Shown here: piece by piece, positions 1 through 9,740 of the stretch
Layout: each line of letters opens with the position of its first letter
Position numbering within the stretch: the first letter of the stretch is position 1
Source: Ligula intestinalis
Taxonomy: Eukaryota; Platyhelminthes; Cestoda; Diphyllobothriidea; Diphyllobothriidae
NCBI GenBank assembly: GCA_036362985.1
Contig: JAYGXS010000005.1
Location: forward strand, 33,171,715 to 33,235,714
Direction: 5' to 3'
DNA length: 64,000 nucleotides
The notes under the pieces: model-generated
Seen by the model: the letters and a program-made list of their open reading frames with translations, nothing else
What the model was told of the DNA's origin: nothing
Databases searched by the model: none
Translations under genes and position numbers: made by a program

Positions 1-651
1 GGGTTCCCTTATTACCGGTGGTTTCACTCCGACCCATAATAGCCAGTCCTTTATTTGGTAAAGGACCCTGCTTACGCCTGTTACGCCACCTATATCAGTG
101 TTAAAAAGTTTTTTCACGGAAGTATGACAAAAGCTGCTCCCTTGTTCCTTCCAGTATAAGGTACTTAACGCAAGTTTGAATCTAACAGGATACGTTATCT
201 TTCGTGATTAGTTAATGCAGGCCGCTCTGCTCCCTTATTGCTGTCGTTACCGCATTCTCGGGTGAGATCCGAGACCCCACCCAAGTGTAGCCCGTGCGTG
301 TAGCCGGGTTGCTTAGCTTCATCATTCATCGTACCCACGCCGATTAGGGTAGGTCGCGGAGGAAAAGAGAGATAGAGCGAGATAGATGCGTCGTAAGTAT
401 GCTTCTCTTTAAACTGATTTATGTGTGAGTCGGCATTAGCTCCCTCCTTGCTGCTCAGGCCAAAACTGAAGTCCAGAGACCTGAAGTAAACTCCCCCCTT
501 CTCCCCTGCTCGCTCTGTCATAGCTTTTTTCTTAATATTACTAGTCTTGCTGTAACTGCTGCCAGCTTACTGTACATATTTTATGCCCTTCTTTGTTCTT
601 TATATATATGCCTGTTTTCTAGAATGTTTTGCTTTTCCTCTCTGTCTAAAG
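1..651. other. Intron or upstream sequence, no gene recognised
   Basis: This stretch lies upstream of the first recognised CABLES exon. The polypyrimidine run at about 629-649, ending in AG at 650-651, is the acceptor of that exon. I looked for the preceding CABLES exon, which should encode the segment just N-terminal to the cyclin-like region, and did not find it, so it is probably outside the window. No repeat could be defined with confidence. The open frame at 195-521 (-) has no recognisable family. Confidence 0.5.
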
Positions 652-792
652 ACCAGTGTTCTCGGCTATCGACGACCGGACGAGCACAAACGAAGTATTA
701 ATCGCGAATTTCACCTCCGATTTCCTGCCATCCAGTTATCGCTTACGAAAATGCGGAGTCTAAAGTTGGCAATGCTGTCAGTTGCGCTAAAG
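652..792 (+). CDS. CABLES: CABLES-like protein, internal coding exon (start of cyclin-like region)
   Basis: This exon encodes 47 residues, phase 0 at both ends. It is bounded by a pyrimidine-rich acceptor (AG at 650-651) and a GT donor (GTAAAC at 793). The peptide contains SVLGYRRPDEHKRSI, FPAIQLSLTKMRSLK and a short helix after it. This fits the conserved stretch before the cyclin box of animal CABLES1/2, where the pattern is S-V-I-D-Y-x-x-P-x-D, F-P-x-I-x-L-T-L-S-K-I-R-S-L-K. CABLES proteins are adaptors that link cyclin-dependent kinases (Cdk5, Cdk2, Cdk3) to Abl-family tyrosine kinases. The assignment rests on this exon plus three later ones that continue the same domain in order and in frame. 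A - strand LINE begins just downstream of the donor. The similarity is from memory, not from a database search. Confidence 0.85.
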
Positions 793-901
793 GTAAACCT
801 TTTTTAATATGGCTCTGTGTTTGATAAAATGGAACCGAATCCTCTGTGGAATCGATTTTACGCGTTGCCCTTGTGTGTGTGTGTCGTAGCCCATAGTTGG
901 A

Positions 902-3478
902 TCAGGAATCCCCGCCGGAATCCAAACTGGGAGTAGTTGGGAGACGGAGAAAAGCCGCGACCTCGACCGGCTTGAGCCACAGGTCCGCGGGAGTGAGGTG
1001 GGTGCCTGGCCGAGAACTGCAGGCGAACAGATGACGGCAGTCATGCGGCGAGACGCCGCAGTCGGGACAGCAGTCGGGTATAGATGGGTCGAGCCGGTGC
1101 TGGTACTGGCGAAGGAGCATACAGTAGCCACTGCGTAGCTGCGCCAGAGTACAGCGAGTGACCCTCGGGAGATGTCGTTCCGAGGCCGCAATTGGAGGTG
1201 GATAGCAACCCAAAAGGACCGGGGGACGGTAACCTCGTTTCTCCTCGACAACGAATCTCTGGTGGAGACACTGGAAGCCTGTCTTGGTGGCAGAGCTATC
1301 GACAGGTAGATCCGCGAGAGACGAGGCAACAGCTTCCTTGTGGAGTGCTCGAATAGACGGCCGGACGTTGCGGCAGGGCTCGGGAGCGGTGCAACGGTGA
1401 TGATTGGGATGGCCGGGTTGCGAACAACTCCACCAGAACTGCTGGCTAAGGAGAGTGTTGTGATGGGCGACCGGTAGAACAGAAGCCTCCGCATGAAGAT
1501 GATCTATAGGCGACATTTTATAGCAACCCGTGATCGTGCGGAGGGCAGCGTTTTGGGCTGACTGGAGGCGGCAAAGGCTGGAAGAGCTCATCGTAGGAGA
1601 CCATATTGATGCCGCATAAGTGAGGTGTGGCTTGGCCAGCGCCTTGAAAGCAGTCGACAGAGTCTCTTTCGCGCAGCCCCAGGATGTGCCGGCTAGAGCC
1701 TTGAGGACCTTGGTGCAGCGGCTTACTTTGCTTGCGGTCTCCCTGGCATGGTTTGCGAACGTGAAGAGCGGATCAAAACGCACACCAAGGAGTTTGGGCT
1801 TGCGGACGAGCGGTAAGGACGCCCCATTGACGGTGATGACCGGGTGACGATTGAACTCCTTCGGATCAAGCGTAAAAACAGTTACGGACGACTTGGCTGC
1901 CGAGCTCGTCATTCCGCACTGGGTGAGGAAGTTTTCGACAACAGGCATGAACTCCGTGAGGAGCTGTGCAGCCTGATCGATGTCATGGTGCCGGCAAAAG
2001 AACGTAATATCGTCCGCATAGGATACCACTTGCACAGGTGCCCGGGGGAGTGGGAGCTCTCGCATGTAGATGTTAAAGAGTGTCGGGCTGAGCACAGAGC
2101 CTTGAGGGACGCTACAGGTCTGCTTACGGGGCTTGGAGAGAGCGCCCCGGAAGAGGACACGATCGTGACGGCCACGGATGTAAGCCGCCAACCATCGGAC
2201 AAGGCCAGTCGGGACGTTCAACGAGACCAAGTCCTGCAGGAGCTGATCGTGGCGGACGCAGTCAAAGGCTCGTGACAGGTCAATTGAGACTGCCACGGTC
2301 CGCGAAGCGGGCTTCTGTTGATTGAAGCCCTCGAGGATAGCGTCGCTGAGCTCGAAAAGCGCCGTTGTAGTTCCACGACCCGATCGGAAACCATGTTGGT
2401 GGCAAGATAGTTCCGCCACAGACGTCAGAATTGGGTGGATGAGCCGTTCCAGGATCTTCGCCAATGGACTGAGGAGGGCAATTGGACGATAAGAGGTCGC
2501 TAGGCAGGAGTCCTTACCCGCTTTGACCAGGGGGATAATGATCGACTGGCGCCAGCAATCAGGGATGATTGAAGTTCCCAGTGAAAGGTTGAAGAGGGCG
2601 GCAAGGTAGGCAGCCACCTTCGGGCCGATGTGGCGCACATGGATAGGCGCCAGACCATCTGGTCCTAAGGCTTTCGAAGCTCTCATTTTCTTGACAGCGG
2701 TGAGGATGGCATCAGCCGAAAAGGAAATGTCTGGGGGCGGGGCTTTATGGAGGAGGCGAAGAAGGGGGCGCTGGGTTTTGGGACTGGGCGCCGAGCGGGG
2801 CGAGAACAGCTTGTTCATCTTCGCGGCGATCTTACCGTTGTTGGAAATGAACTTACCGTCCCCAAAGCTAATAGACTGGTTTGATGTATCAGCCCGGGGT
2901 TTGGTCAGGTTGCGTAAAAGCTTCCAAGTGGCAGCTGAGTTGCCGCTGAAATTGCAATCTGAAACTAGTTCATGCCATCGTTGGCGTTTGCCATCGTTGA
3001 TAGTCTTAGTGAATAAGCCATTCAGTTCGCCAACGCGCGGGTCACTGGCATCACGCGCTCGTATTTCGTCTCTCTCTCGTTCCAGGCGGGAGGCTTCGAG
3101 TCGATGGTTAGGACGGAGAAAGGGAATGCGGCCGTTAGGGATGTGGTGACTTGCTGCTGCCAGGAGTAGTCGACGAAGGGCTCGCTCCGCCATGTGGACA
3201 CAGGTGATAGGCGGTAGGCCATCGATATCGGGTTCGCATTCGGTCGTGAACGCTGCCCAATTGGCTTTCTTGAAATTAATGAAGTGCCGGTTTGGGGCCT
3301 TGATACGCTTGGCGGCTGTGGCCAATTCGAGCACAATGGGGAGGTGGTCGCTACCCAGGCTGATTTCCGTCTTCCACATGGTGGAGGCTACCAGACTGAC
3401 TGGCGAGGGAAACATCGGGCGAGCTGGAGGCGCCGTTGGTCGGGAGCCGCGTTTGGCTGTTCTCGTTGAGAACGGCAA
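902..3478 (-). CDS. LINE reverse transcriptase reading frame (endonuclease C-terminus, RT, zinc knuckle)
   Basis: This is an 858-codon open frame with no stops. Its first ~50 residues include SDHLPI, the C-terminal catalytic box of apurinic-type LINE endonucleases, so the frame really continues the endonuclease frame at 3351-4280 after a frameshift. RT landmarks in order are KALGPDGLAP (about residue 269), LLSPLAKILERLI (about 335), HGFRSGRGTT (about 362), motif A VSIDLSRAFD (about 397-406), motif B PQGSVLSPTLFN (about 458) and motif C SYADDI (YADD at 487-490, positions 2009-2020). All RT catalytic aspartates are present. The C-terminus has LRSGYC, CPDCG and HLFAC, a Cys/His knuckle seen in many metazoan LINEs. 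The enzyme would copy the element RNA by target-primed reverse transcription. The annotated ATG at 3478 is not a natural start. Confidence 0.92.
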   Translation of the reverse strand: MPFSTRTAKRGSRPTAPPARPMFPSPVSLVASTMWKTEISLGSDHLPIVLELATAAKRIKAPNRHFINFKKANWAAFTTECEPDIDGLPPITCVHMAERALRRLLLAAASHHIPNGRIPFLRPNHRLEASRLERERDEIRARDASDPRVGELNGLFTKTINDGKRQRWHELVSDCNFSGNSAATWKLLRNLTKPRADTSNQSISFGDGKFISNNGKIAAKMNKLFSPRSAPSPKTQRPLLRLLHKAPPPDISFSADAILTAVKKMRASKALGPDGLAPIHVRHIGPKVAAYLAALFNLSLGTSIIPDCWRQSIIIPLVKAGKDSCLATSYRPIALLSPLAKILERLIHPILTSVAELSCHQHGFRSGRGTTTALFELSDAILEGFNQQKPASRTVAVSIDLSRAFDCVRHDQLLQDLVSLNVPTGLVRWLAAYIRGRHDRVLFRGALSKPRKQTCSVPQGSVLSPTLFNIYMRELPLPRAPVQVVSYADDITFFCRHHDIDQAAQLLTEFMPVVENFLTQCGMTSSAAKSSVTVFTLDPKEFNRHPVITVNGASLPLVRKPKLLGVRFDPLFTFANHARETASKVSRCTKVLKALAGTSWGCAKETLSTAFKALAKPHLTYAASIWSPTMSSSSLCRLQSAQNAALRTITGCYKMSPIDHLHAEASVLPVAHHNTLLSQQFWWSCSQPGHPNHHRCTAPEPCRNVRPSIRALHKEAVASSLADLPVDSSATKTGFQCLHQRFVVEEKRGYRPPVLLGCYPPPIAASERHLPRVTRCTLAQLRSGYCMLLRQYQHRLDPSIPDCCPDCGVSPHDCRHLFACSSRPGTHLTPADLWLKPVEVAAFLRLPTTPSLDSGGDS

Positions 3479-4280
3479 AGGGGGCGTGTTCTATTTCATC
3501 AGCCAGAGCTTCTCCTCGGGGGTCGGCTGCCAAGTTAGAGCACCATAGGTCATGGTGAGCGTTGAAGTCACCTAGCACCAGACTGTCTCCAGAAGGTAAG
3601 TAGGGAGCGATAGAGGCGGTGAAACCGGGAGAACAACTGGAAGTTGGAGGGATGTACACGTTCACGACGGTTAGCGGCGCCGGGCCAATGTCAAGGGAAA
3701 TCGCCAGTACTTCCGTGGGATCGGCTGTAAGCAGGGGAAGCTGGTGATGGGCAATGGATTTGTCCACCAGGAAGGCCAAACCTCCGCCTTTGTTGCAGCC
3801 GCGGTCGCGACGGACAATCGTGTAATCGGCACAAGAAGGGACCTTAGTTGAGTTAGACCACTTTGTCCCTTGGATAGCCGCCACAGCTATGCTGTGCGAG
3901 CGCATGAAGGCCAGGAGCTGGTCAAGCTTCCCAAGGAGGCCGTTGGCGTTGAATTGTAAGATCTTAAGACCAGGTGGTGAGGCAAGGTCGGAGACCAGAG
4001 GATTTGGGTTCAGGACTGGACGGGCTGGAGGCATGGAGATCGGTGGGGGCACGGGACAGCTGGGACACGCGAAGGCGGGCGACCAATCGGCAGCCGTGGC
4101 GAGGCCACTGCAGCGGAGATGGCACCAGCCATTGCCGGAGCCGCAACGTACAGACCAGTCGCGGTGGCCCAGACGGACTCGGCAGAACGAGCAGTACCAG
4201 AGAGGTCCAGGGTTGGCCTCGATTCCGGCGGCGAGGAGGAGGAGTCGGAGCAGCGTGGCCGGGAGGGGCTGTTCCGTCAT
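3351..4280 (-). pseudogene. LINE N-terminal frame: 2A-like motif, PHD finger, endonuclease (frameshifted)
   Basis: The likely start is the ATG at 4278-4280, about 18 residues before a 2A-like motif GIEANPGP (4203-4226). The open frame extends upstream to 4820, but that part looks like leader. Next comes a PHD-type finger with C-x2-C (WYCSFC), a central W-C-H-x2-C and a final C-x2-C (ACPSC). The endonuclease follows with ILQFNANGL, GGGLAFLVDK, VNVYIPP and LVLGDFNAHHD. The motif normally read as I-Q-E-T-K is IQGTKW here (GGG codon at 3867-3869), so the catalytic Glu is lost. The frame departs from the true endonuclease around 3390-3420, where the other frame supplies SDHLPI. Both lesions predict that this copy cannot make an active endonuclease. 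Confidence 0.85.
4203..4226 (-). other. 2A-like ribosome-skipping motif (GIEANPGP)
   Basis: The eight codons read GIEANPGP, preceded by a leucine-rich run (LLRLLLLAA). The consensus of 2A peptides is D-(V/I)-E-x-N-P-G-P, so only the first residue differs. 2A-like motifs at the N-terminus of non-LTR retrotransposon proteins are known from trypanosomes and several invertebrates. There they can separate a short leader peptide from the main protein or act as a signal-type sequence. Whether the D-to-G variant works is unknown. Confidence 0.7.
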
Positions 4281-4439
4281 CAAAAACACGGATTGGGTGG
4301 AGGGGAGAGTTGATCCAACGTAGGGAGATGGGTGTAGCAGACCTTGGCCGCCGGGAGGGCTGGTGGGAACGCGATTCGTAGACGCGTCTGCTGTGGTTCC
4401 CCGTTGCCCTTGTCTTAGCCTCTGCATGTACACGTACAT

Positions 4440-4650
4440 GCGATCCGATTTATTGTCGCTGGTATGGCAAACGAAAAGTTCGCGTGGGGCACGTGCAGAC
4501 GGACGGTTCAGTTTTGTCTGCCATTGCAACCGCACCCAATTTCGGACTTGGCTTGACATTATTTTGCCGTTGGAGCAAAGTCGTTGAGCATAAGGAGAGA
4601 GAGAAAGTACGATAGATGTAGCACAAGTTGCCGGCACTGCACCCGCTCCG
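4440..4650. repeat. Dispersed repeat R2, copy 1 (overlaps LINE leader)
   Basis: The segment from GGCACGTGCAGACGG through GATAGATGTAGCACAAG aligns by eye with 25620-25785, with shared words such as GGCACGTG.AGA.G, CAGTTTTG/CAGCTTTG and AGATG.AGC.CAAG. It sits where the LINE leader would be, so it may be the LINE 5' untranslated region, or an older repeat into which the LINE inserted. Confidence 0.45.
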
Positions 4651-4920
4651 TGGGTTTCATGGTGGACAACGTCGCCTGCGATGGTCCAACCTTTGTGTGT
4701 TTGTACATCCCAGTCCTTCCCCTCCCCACACAAGTGGCATGCGACGCCACTGCGCTTTACTACAAGGAGGATCACTATTCCGTTGGGCTCAGATACGCAG
4801 CCCGGGTAAGGCCATAACAATTCCTGAACAGATATGTGGCAGGCGTCGGACGAAGGCTTAACGCCACGCCAGGCAGTGAGACCAAGGCAATTTGTATTCT
4901 CTGTGTGCGTGAGATCCTGC

Positions 4921-5100
4921 GACGTATTTATGTGTGAGCGACCCCTAAACGAACCACGTGGTAGATGCGCTATAGGCCAACACGGAACCAGATCAGGGCA
5001 TGGCAGAAGTTATTTGGGTTTCGCTCCTCTAACACATGTCAAAGGTGGGTGGGGGAGCGCTGGCGGCACACGTAGGGGGCGGCTTCGGATGGATTCCATA
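4921..5100. repeat. Dispersed repeat R1, copy 1
   Basis: This segment is clearly similar to 15525-15705. Shared words are TAGATGCGCT/TAGGTGCGCT, CCAACACGG, ACAT/AAATGTCAAAG and GCGCTGG.GGCA.ACGTAG. It lies between the 5' side of the - strand LINE and the truncated start of the + strand LINE. It could be the 5' region of either element or an independent repeat. Confidence 0.6.
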
Positions 5101-5123
5101 GTAAGCCGTGCAGAAGGGCAGCT

Positions 5124-5477
5124 TTGGCTCTCATCAATTTTGAAAAAGTCCACGACACCGTGTGGAGAACCGGTCTAGCGCTGAAAATGGCAAACATTAA
5201 GGTCCCGAATTGCCTACAGATTTGGATCGAGAGCTGGCTGACCAACCGCCTAATGCATGTGCGATACAACAGACGCCTCAGTAGGGAGTTCAGACCTACA
5301 AAGGGCCTCACACAAGGAGCAGTACTCTCCCTCCTCCCTTTCGACATCTTTATAAATGACCTTGGGGATGGCATAGGAGAGGATGTTGAGATGAGTCTTT
5401 TCGCGGACGATGCTGCGGTATGGAGCCAAGATACCAACCTTGACAGGGCAGACCACGACCCCGAGTGCAGACCATGA
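5124..5477 (+). pseudogene. RT fragment of the truncated LINE
   Basis: A 118-codon frame carries RT motifs A to C: INFEKVHDTVWR, a degraded TQGAVLS with LLPFDIF, and FADD. The frame continues from about 5465 in another phase (KMQLNVQKRELVVFS, KFLGVVYYSGLTF), which matches the RT thumb of LINEs. Motif A has Asn for the first catalytic Asp. The ATG used by the frame is not a natural start. Confidence 0.85.
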
Positions 5478-6274
5478 CCGAAATGATGGTCCAATGGAGC
5501 CGAAAGGGAAAGATGCAATTGAACGTCCAGAAGAGGGAGTTAGTGGTGTTCAGTACGACCTCGAGTGAAAGAAAAGGAGTCAGGGCGATCGTGGTTGATG
5601 GATTGCAGCTCATCCAAAGACCGACGGCGAAATTCCTTGGAGTGGTGTATTACTCGGGGCTAACGTTTAATGGGCACACTGATTTTGTCCTGGAAAAGGC
5701 GGAAAAGCGATAGATATGATGATGGCCTTAGGTGGATTAACCTGGGGATGGCGGCCTGAGGACATCAAAAAGTCTACACTGACTGTGTGCGACCGGTGAT
5801 TTAGAGCGGATCAGCAGCATGGATGCCATGGACCTGCCGCTCACGACTTGACAGGTTGGAACGCCTGAACCTGAAAGCAGCTCGAATTACCACGAGCCTC
5901 CCAATCTCATGTCCGACGAAGGTGGTGCTACTAGAGGCCGATATCCAGACAATAGAGGAGAGGGGCAGGTTCGAGGCCATCAGGGCCTATGAACACTGCG
6001 TGAGACTTCCAACACAAAGTCTCCGCAGACAGATGGCAGAAAAGCAACACCCAACCCGGCTAAAGTGGACCTCAACCTAGACGGAGAATGCGCGCAGATG
6101 CTTGCACCAAACTCTGGGAGAGGATTTGGAGATGCCTGGATAGTTTTTCGCTACTAACACGCTAGCCCCATGGCGCTGTCCCAACATCACTTTTCTAAGT
6201 AATTTTGAAGACCTGTGCAGCAAAGCAGAGATGGTAGGGATTGGGAAGTGAATGGAGGATGAGCTAAACGTCCT

Positions 6275-6990
6275 TGACTATTTATACCGACGGGTCGGCG
6301 ATAGATGGATTCAGACAGGGAGGTGCGGGAGTCGTAGTGACGAAATGAAACTGGAATAACTACTCAAAAATTGCAACGTCCAGGAGAAGGGGCGCATACT
6401 ACAGCTCATCCTTTGATGCCGAAGTAATAGCCCTACTGACGGCGGCAGAATGGCTAGAGCACCCACCTGAGGATTGGAGTTCTGCTAGAATCCTTACTGA
6501 CAGTAAATCCGCTGTAGATGCTTTACAGAACTTCGGGACAGGAGAGGACCTTAAGAAACCATTGGTACAACAAGTGCTGGATGTTCTGGAGTGAGCCACA
6601 ACATGAAGGAAGGTGTAAATTGCGTGGATTCCCAGCCACGTGGGTATCCCCGGGAATGAACAAGCAGACGCTGAAGCATCAGCGGTCAGGACTGAACCGG
6701 ACGGTAGACCGACATCCTTTGCGGCAACGATGAAAGCAGTCAGACGAATGACCCCCAGGATACAAATGACACATGAACGCGGCCGAAGAACGTATGCGGC
6801 CCCCATCAACTGGGATGAAGAAAAGAAAATGACTCGGCTAGGTAGAACGACCCTTGTGAGATTTAGGACCCCACATTGTCCAAAGCTGAATCACATCAGG
6901 AAGCGGTACAATCTGACAGATGATTCCACGTGTGCAGCCAGTGGGGAGGAAGAGACGAACAAACACCTGATGGAATGAGCAGCCGAGATG
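6275..6990 (+). pseudogene. RNase H fragment of the truncated LINE
   Basis: The four acidic landmarks of a retroelement RNase H can be read in two frames: YTDGS near 6283, FDAEVIALLTAAEWL near 6414 (Glu), TDSKSAV near 6493, and HVGIPGNEQAD near 6637. Stops and a frameshift near 6590-6640 interrupt them. A C-terminal Cys/His-like tail (CAASGEEETNKHLM) follows near 6930-6978. Confidence 0.8.
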
Positions 6991-7160
6991 GTCGCCAGAG
7001 TTCAGGAGTATGATGTCGACCACAGACTGAGAGCGCCGATCGACCTAACCGTCCGAAGACCGTCTGCCACAGTCCGGTATCTGAAGAAGATCCGGAAGAC
7101 GTGGTTCTAAAGCCACTTACCTTGCAATTGATCCTGCAACAACAACAACAACAACAACCA

Positions 7161-7474
7161 CCACTACCATGCTGTAGAGCACAGGGTGGACATCGGTTGT
7201 GTACGCCAGTCGAACGTCTCAATCATCAGGTTACACTCATCCCTTGCGAGGGAAAGTAAGCTGATTGGCATGCAATTCCCAGTGGATTGCTCAACTCAGT
7301 GCGCAGCTGAACTCAACTCAGCTGACTTTTATTTTGGACGTAAAGCTAAGGCCAAAAATAAACATGGTGGGATCAAAAATAATGCTTAAAAGGTGCCGGA
7401 GAATCGAAGTCCTTCATAGTGAAGGCGTGCGGTAGATGCCGTGCATGCTCGCTATTGCTGAAAACGCATGCAAG
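7161..7474. other. Intron sequence, nothing recognised
   Basis: This lies between the (CAA)n tail of the LINE and the first direct repeat. No coding similarity or inverted repeat was seen. Confidence 0.5.
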
Positions 7475-7633
7475 CGCAAGTCGCCAGCCAGGGCTGCGAT
7501 GGACCTCTTAGTTCGCAGCGGTCGAACTGGCAGGAGACTGTAGCAGACGCAGATGAACAGAAACTGATGGCAGACCGAGCGTGAACCAAATTATCCAGCT
7601 ACAAGGCCGTGGCGCTGAGCTGAAAGACGTCAG
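7475..7633. repeat. Direct repeat pair, copy 1
   Basis: The segment begins CGCAAGTCGCC and ends CTGAAAGACGTCAG. It is about 85-90% identical by eye to 7941-8100, sharing CCTCTTAGTTCGCAGCGG, TCGAACTGGCAG and GACCGAGCGTGAACC. The offset between copies is 466 bp. It could be a pair of short terminal repeats or two units of a dispersed tandem repeat. No coding potential. Confidence 0.85.
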
Positions 7634-7940
7634 CTAAAGTACTTCACACAGACAGAGACGTGAGCAAGGCCCCGTAAGTCTTACTTACGGCAGAGTGGAG
7701 AGGAACTATCTTAACATTTGTGAAGTTCAACGCATGGTCCACTTCGGTGCGGTCAGCCACTTATCATAATTCGTCGCCCCGTCGCGTGGTCGGTTTATAA
7801 TTATTTTGCAATAGGGAAGTACGTTCAGTCTGACTGATATAGTTACGAGGACAGTTTATGTAGGGGATGTGATACACTGCCGCAGACTGCGTATTGGGCA
7901 GCAGACGACCTTTTATATTCATGACCCTGTTGCGTGTACG

Positions 7941-8100
7941 CGCAAGTCGCCACCATACGCTGCGGTAGACCTCTTAGTTCGCAGCGGTCGAACTGGCAGA
8001 AGACTGTCCCAGTGGTGGATGAATGGAAACTGGTGACAGACCGAGCGTGAACCAAATTATCCAGCTACGCAGGCAGTGGCGCTGAGCTGAAAGACATCAG
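7941..8100. repeat. Direct repeat pair, copy 2
   Basis: This is the second copy of the 7475-7633 segment in the same orientation. The 307 bases between the copies show no recognisable gene or element body. Confidence 0.85.
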
Positions 8101-9047
8101 TTAATGTCAGGCAGCGTATCTCTCCCATGCATGACGATCTGGACAATCCAGCTCCTTCTATTCTCTAGCGATACGGACCTCATACCGAAGGTACAAAAAC
8201 CGCTTGACGAGCCGGACGTCGAGCCAAGGTTTGAGTTTAATTACCCATCGACGTCTGCGAGTGAGCAAACGCGCCAATTGAGGGCTTCAAAACTGAGCTC
8301 ATGAGGTAGATGATGATGACGAAGAACTTACCGAAACTACATCAGTTGCCTTTTGTTGCCTGGCCTGGGATGTCTTTGCGATGTCGCCGCAGCCAGTGTG
8401 GGCTATCTTATATGAGACGAAGTCATGAACAGATATCCTGAAATCAAAGTTCCAGCTTTGCAATAACAGTGGTCCCAAGAACACTTGCTGCCATTGCTGT
8501 AGGTATATTCTGTGACGGGAAAAATTCTAGCACCGTTCACTCATTTGGTTCAATAATTTGGGCAACACTGACTTGTAGGGCCCTTCTAGATATCTTTCCC
8601 CTTCCGCCCAACTGCTTAACGTATTTTGCGGTCAAACATTTAATTGTTGGCTAGCGAGCTTAAATTATTGTGTAATTTTGGCAGAAGTGATAGAAAAATA
8701 TTAAATAATATTTTGTTTTGCTTTAATATGCTAAAATAGAATAAACTTCGATTAGCACGAACCTTTGTTAACAGGCTAGGAATGCTAATTAGGGGAAATT
8801 CGACCGTATGTAGGCGGAGTTTAACGGAAATGTAAATTAATCCTCCTATTAATAAAATTTAAGGATATACTTTTAAGTCGGGCTACTGAACACTTAAAAG
8901 CTGTTTTTTAATCATAAGTTGACGGGATTTTTGGGTCTCCAAAGTCGTTCCTACCATAATTTGTCTGCTTTTGCTTACTCTTGCTGAACCTGGATAACCT
9001 GTTGGGGGCAATGTTCACATTTTCATGTTATTCTTCAGTTTTCGCAG
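8101..9047. other. End of CABLES intron 1, no repeat defined
   Basis: Moderate GC up to about 8300, then AT-rich. The stretch 9026-9047 supplies pyrimidine-rich acceptor signals for the next exon (TTCTTCAG at 9031-9038 and TTTTCGCAG at 9039-9047). No mobile element was recognised. Confidence 0.5.
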
Positions 9048-9110
9048 ACGCATCTCGACTTATGGATTGTCGCTCATGCCCACGTCCTCTTCGAGAAGAT
9101 GATCCTCAAG
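9048..9110 (+). CDS. CABLES: CABLES-like protein, internal coding exon (cyclin-like helix)
   Basis: A 63-bp, 21-codon exon, phase 0 at both ends, with acceptor AG at 9046-9047 and donor GTATGC at 9111. The peptide reads LDLWIVAHAHVLFEKMILK. This matches the first cyclin-box helix of CABLES, where V-A-x-A-x-V-Y-F-E-K-L-x-L is conserved. With this acceptor the distance from the RSLK of the previous exon to VAHAHV is 16 residues, close to what I recall for vertebrate CABLES; the alternative acceptor at 9037-9038 would add three residues in frame. The exon is far too short to stand out as an open frame and was found by searching for the missing piece between its neighbours. Confidence 0.82.
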
Positions 9111-9735
9111 GTATGCTTATTCACTCCGTTGCTCTATGAAGTTGGTGAACGCGATAGTTGTCATTTCCCAGGGTTTGACCTCTATTTTTGCGAAGGAAAC
9201 TGCTTCGCCCTTTGTTAAAAAAAGGGCTCAGTCAAGGGCGACAAAACACAGCACAGGGATTACTGATGCGTGCAAATATCGGCGATCACTACACAAGGAG
9301 AGAGGGAGAGAGAGTGGAAAAAAGAAAGCATATTCAGCAGAAAGTGACTTCTTAAGTAGTATTCATTTAACTGGAGATACCAAATTCCCACGACGAATAA
9401 TCTCACAGAAAGGCCCCTTAGCGCAGCTGCCACACTGCGCTGTCATGAGGGTGCGGACCGTAGCCATTGGTTTTCCGTCATACCTGATTTGCCCATTGTC
9501 GACCACGACGCTTTCTCATCAAACGGACTGAATAAATACACACAGCTTTTTCGTGAAAGTGGCGTGCTTGGGTGTCTTTTGTGTGAATACACTGCTCCTC
9601 TGGACCGATTGTTTTTTCTTACTTTCTCGTGCTGGCTTTGGGTACAACTGTCGTCGGACAGGCTCGCAGTTCGTGCTCATCGTATAGCCAGGCGCGGGCC
9701 ATAAAAACCTTTCCTTAAGAAGGCGTGAAAACTGG
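9111..9735. other. CABLES intron 2, nothing recognised
   Basis: The open frame at 9136-9531 (+) has no recognisable family or codon pattern. No repeat was matched elsewhere in the window. Confidence 0.45.
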
Positions 9736-9740
9736 AACAA

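Larger units (their letters stand above)
800..4900 (-). mobile_element. Nearly full-length Jockey/CR1-type non-LTR retrotransposon (LINE)
   Basis: This is a reverse-orientation LINE in CABLES intron 1. On the - strand the order is: leader, N-terminal 2A-like motif (4203-4226), PHD-type Cys/His finger (about 4060-4195), apurinic-type endonuclease (about 3340-3960), reverse transcriptase (about 1700-2700), and a C-terminal Cys/His knuckle (about 1010-1075). There is no RNase H domain. The 3' flank has a short (CA)n run near 873-884. The ends are not sharply defined: the 3' end must lie after 793 because the CABLES donor is there, and the 5' leader may reach 4900 or further. Coding is almost intact, with one frameshift near 3390-3420 and a changed endonuclease residue, so insertion seems fairly recent. 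The family name (Jockey/CR1 group) is inferred from domain order. Confidence 0.9.
5105..7160 (+). mobile_element. 5'-truncated, decayed RNase H-bearing non-LTR retrotransposon
   Basis: Read on the + strand across several frames, the order is RT, a linker, RNase H, and a 3' (CAA)n tail at about 7137-7158. RT pieces include LINFEKVHDTVWR (about 5127), LTQGAVLSLLPFDIFINDL (about 5307) and LFADDAAVW (FADD near 5400-5411). RNase H pieces are TIYTDGSA (about 6280), ILTDSKSAVDAL (about 6490) and HVGIPGNEQADAEA (about 6637). The last coding stop is at 7108-7110. There are many frameshifts and stops, and the first catalytic Asp of motif A is Asn. The endonuclease end is missing. RNase H plus this RT style places it in the I/R1/Ingi-like group rather than with its intact - strand neighbour. 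It is inactive. Confidence 0.85.

Noticed and set aside
195..521. 108-codon - strand frame
   Set aside because: No domain, no splice or promoter context, and it lies in the likely intron before the first CABLES exon.
787..1494. - strand and + strand frames inside the LINE (also 1844-2275, 2628-3149, 3889-4381)
   Set aside because: Shadows of the GC-rich RT and endonuclease frames.
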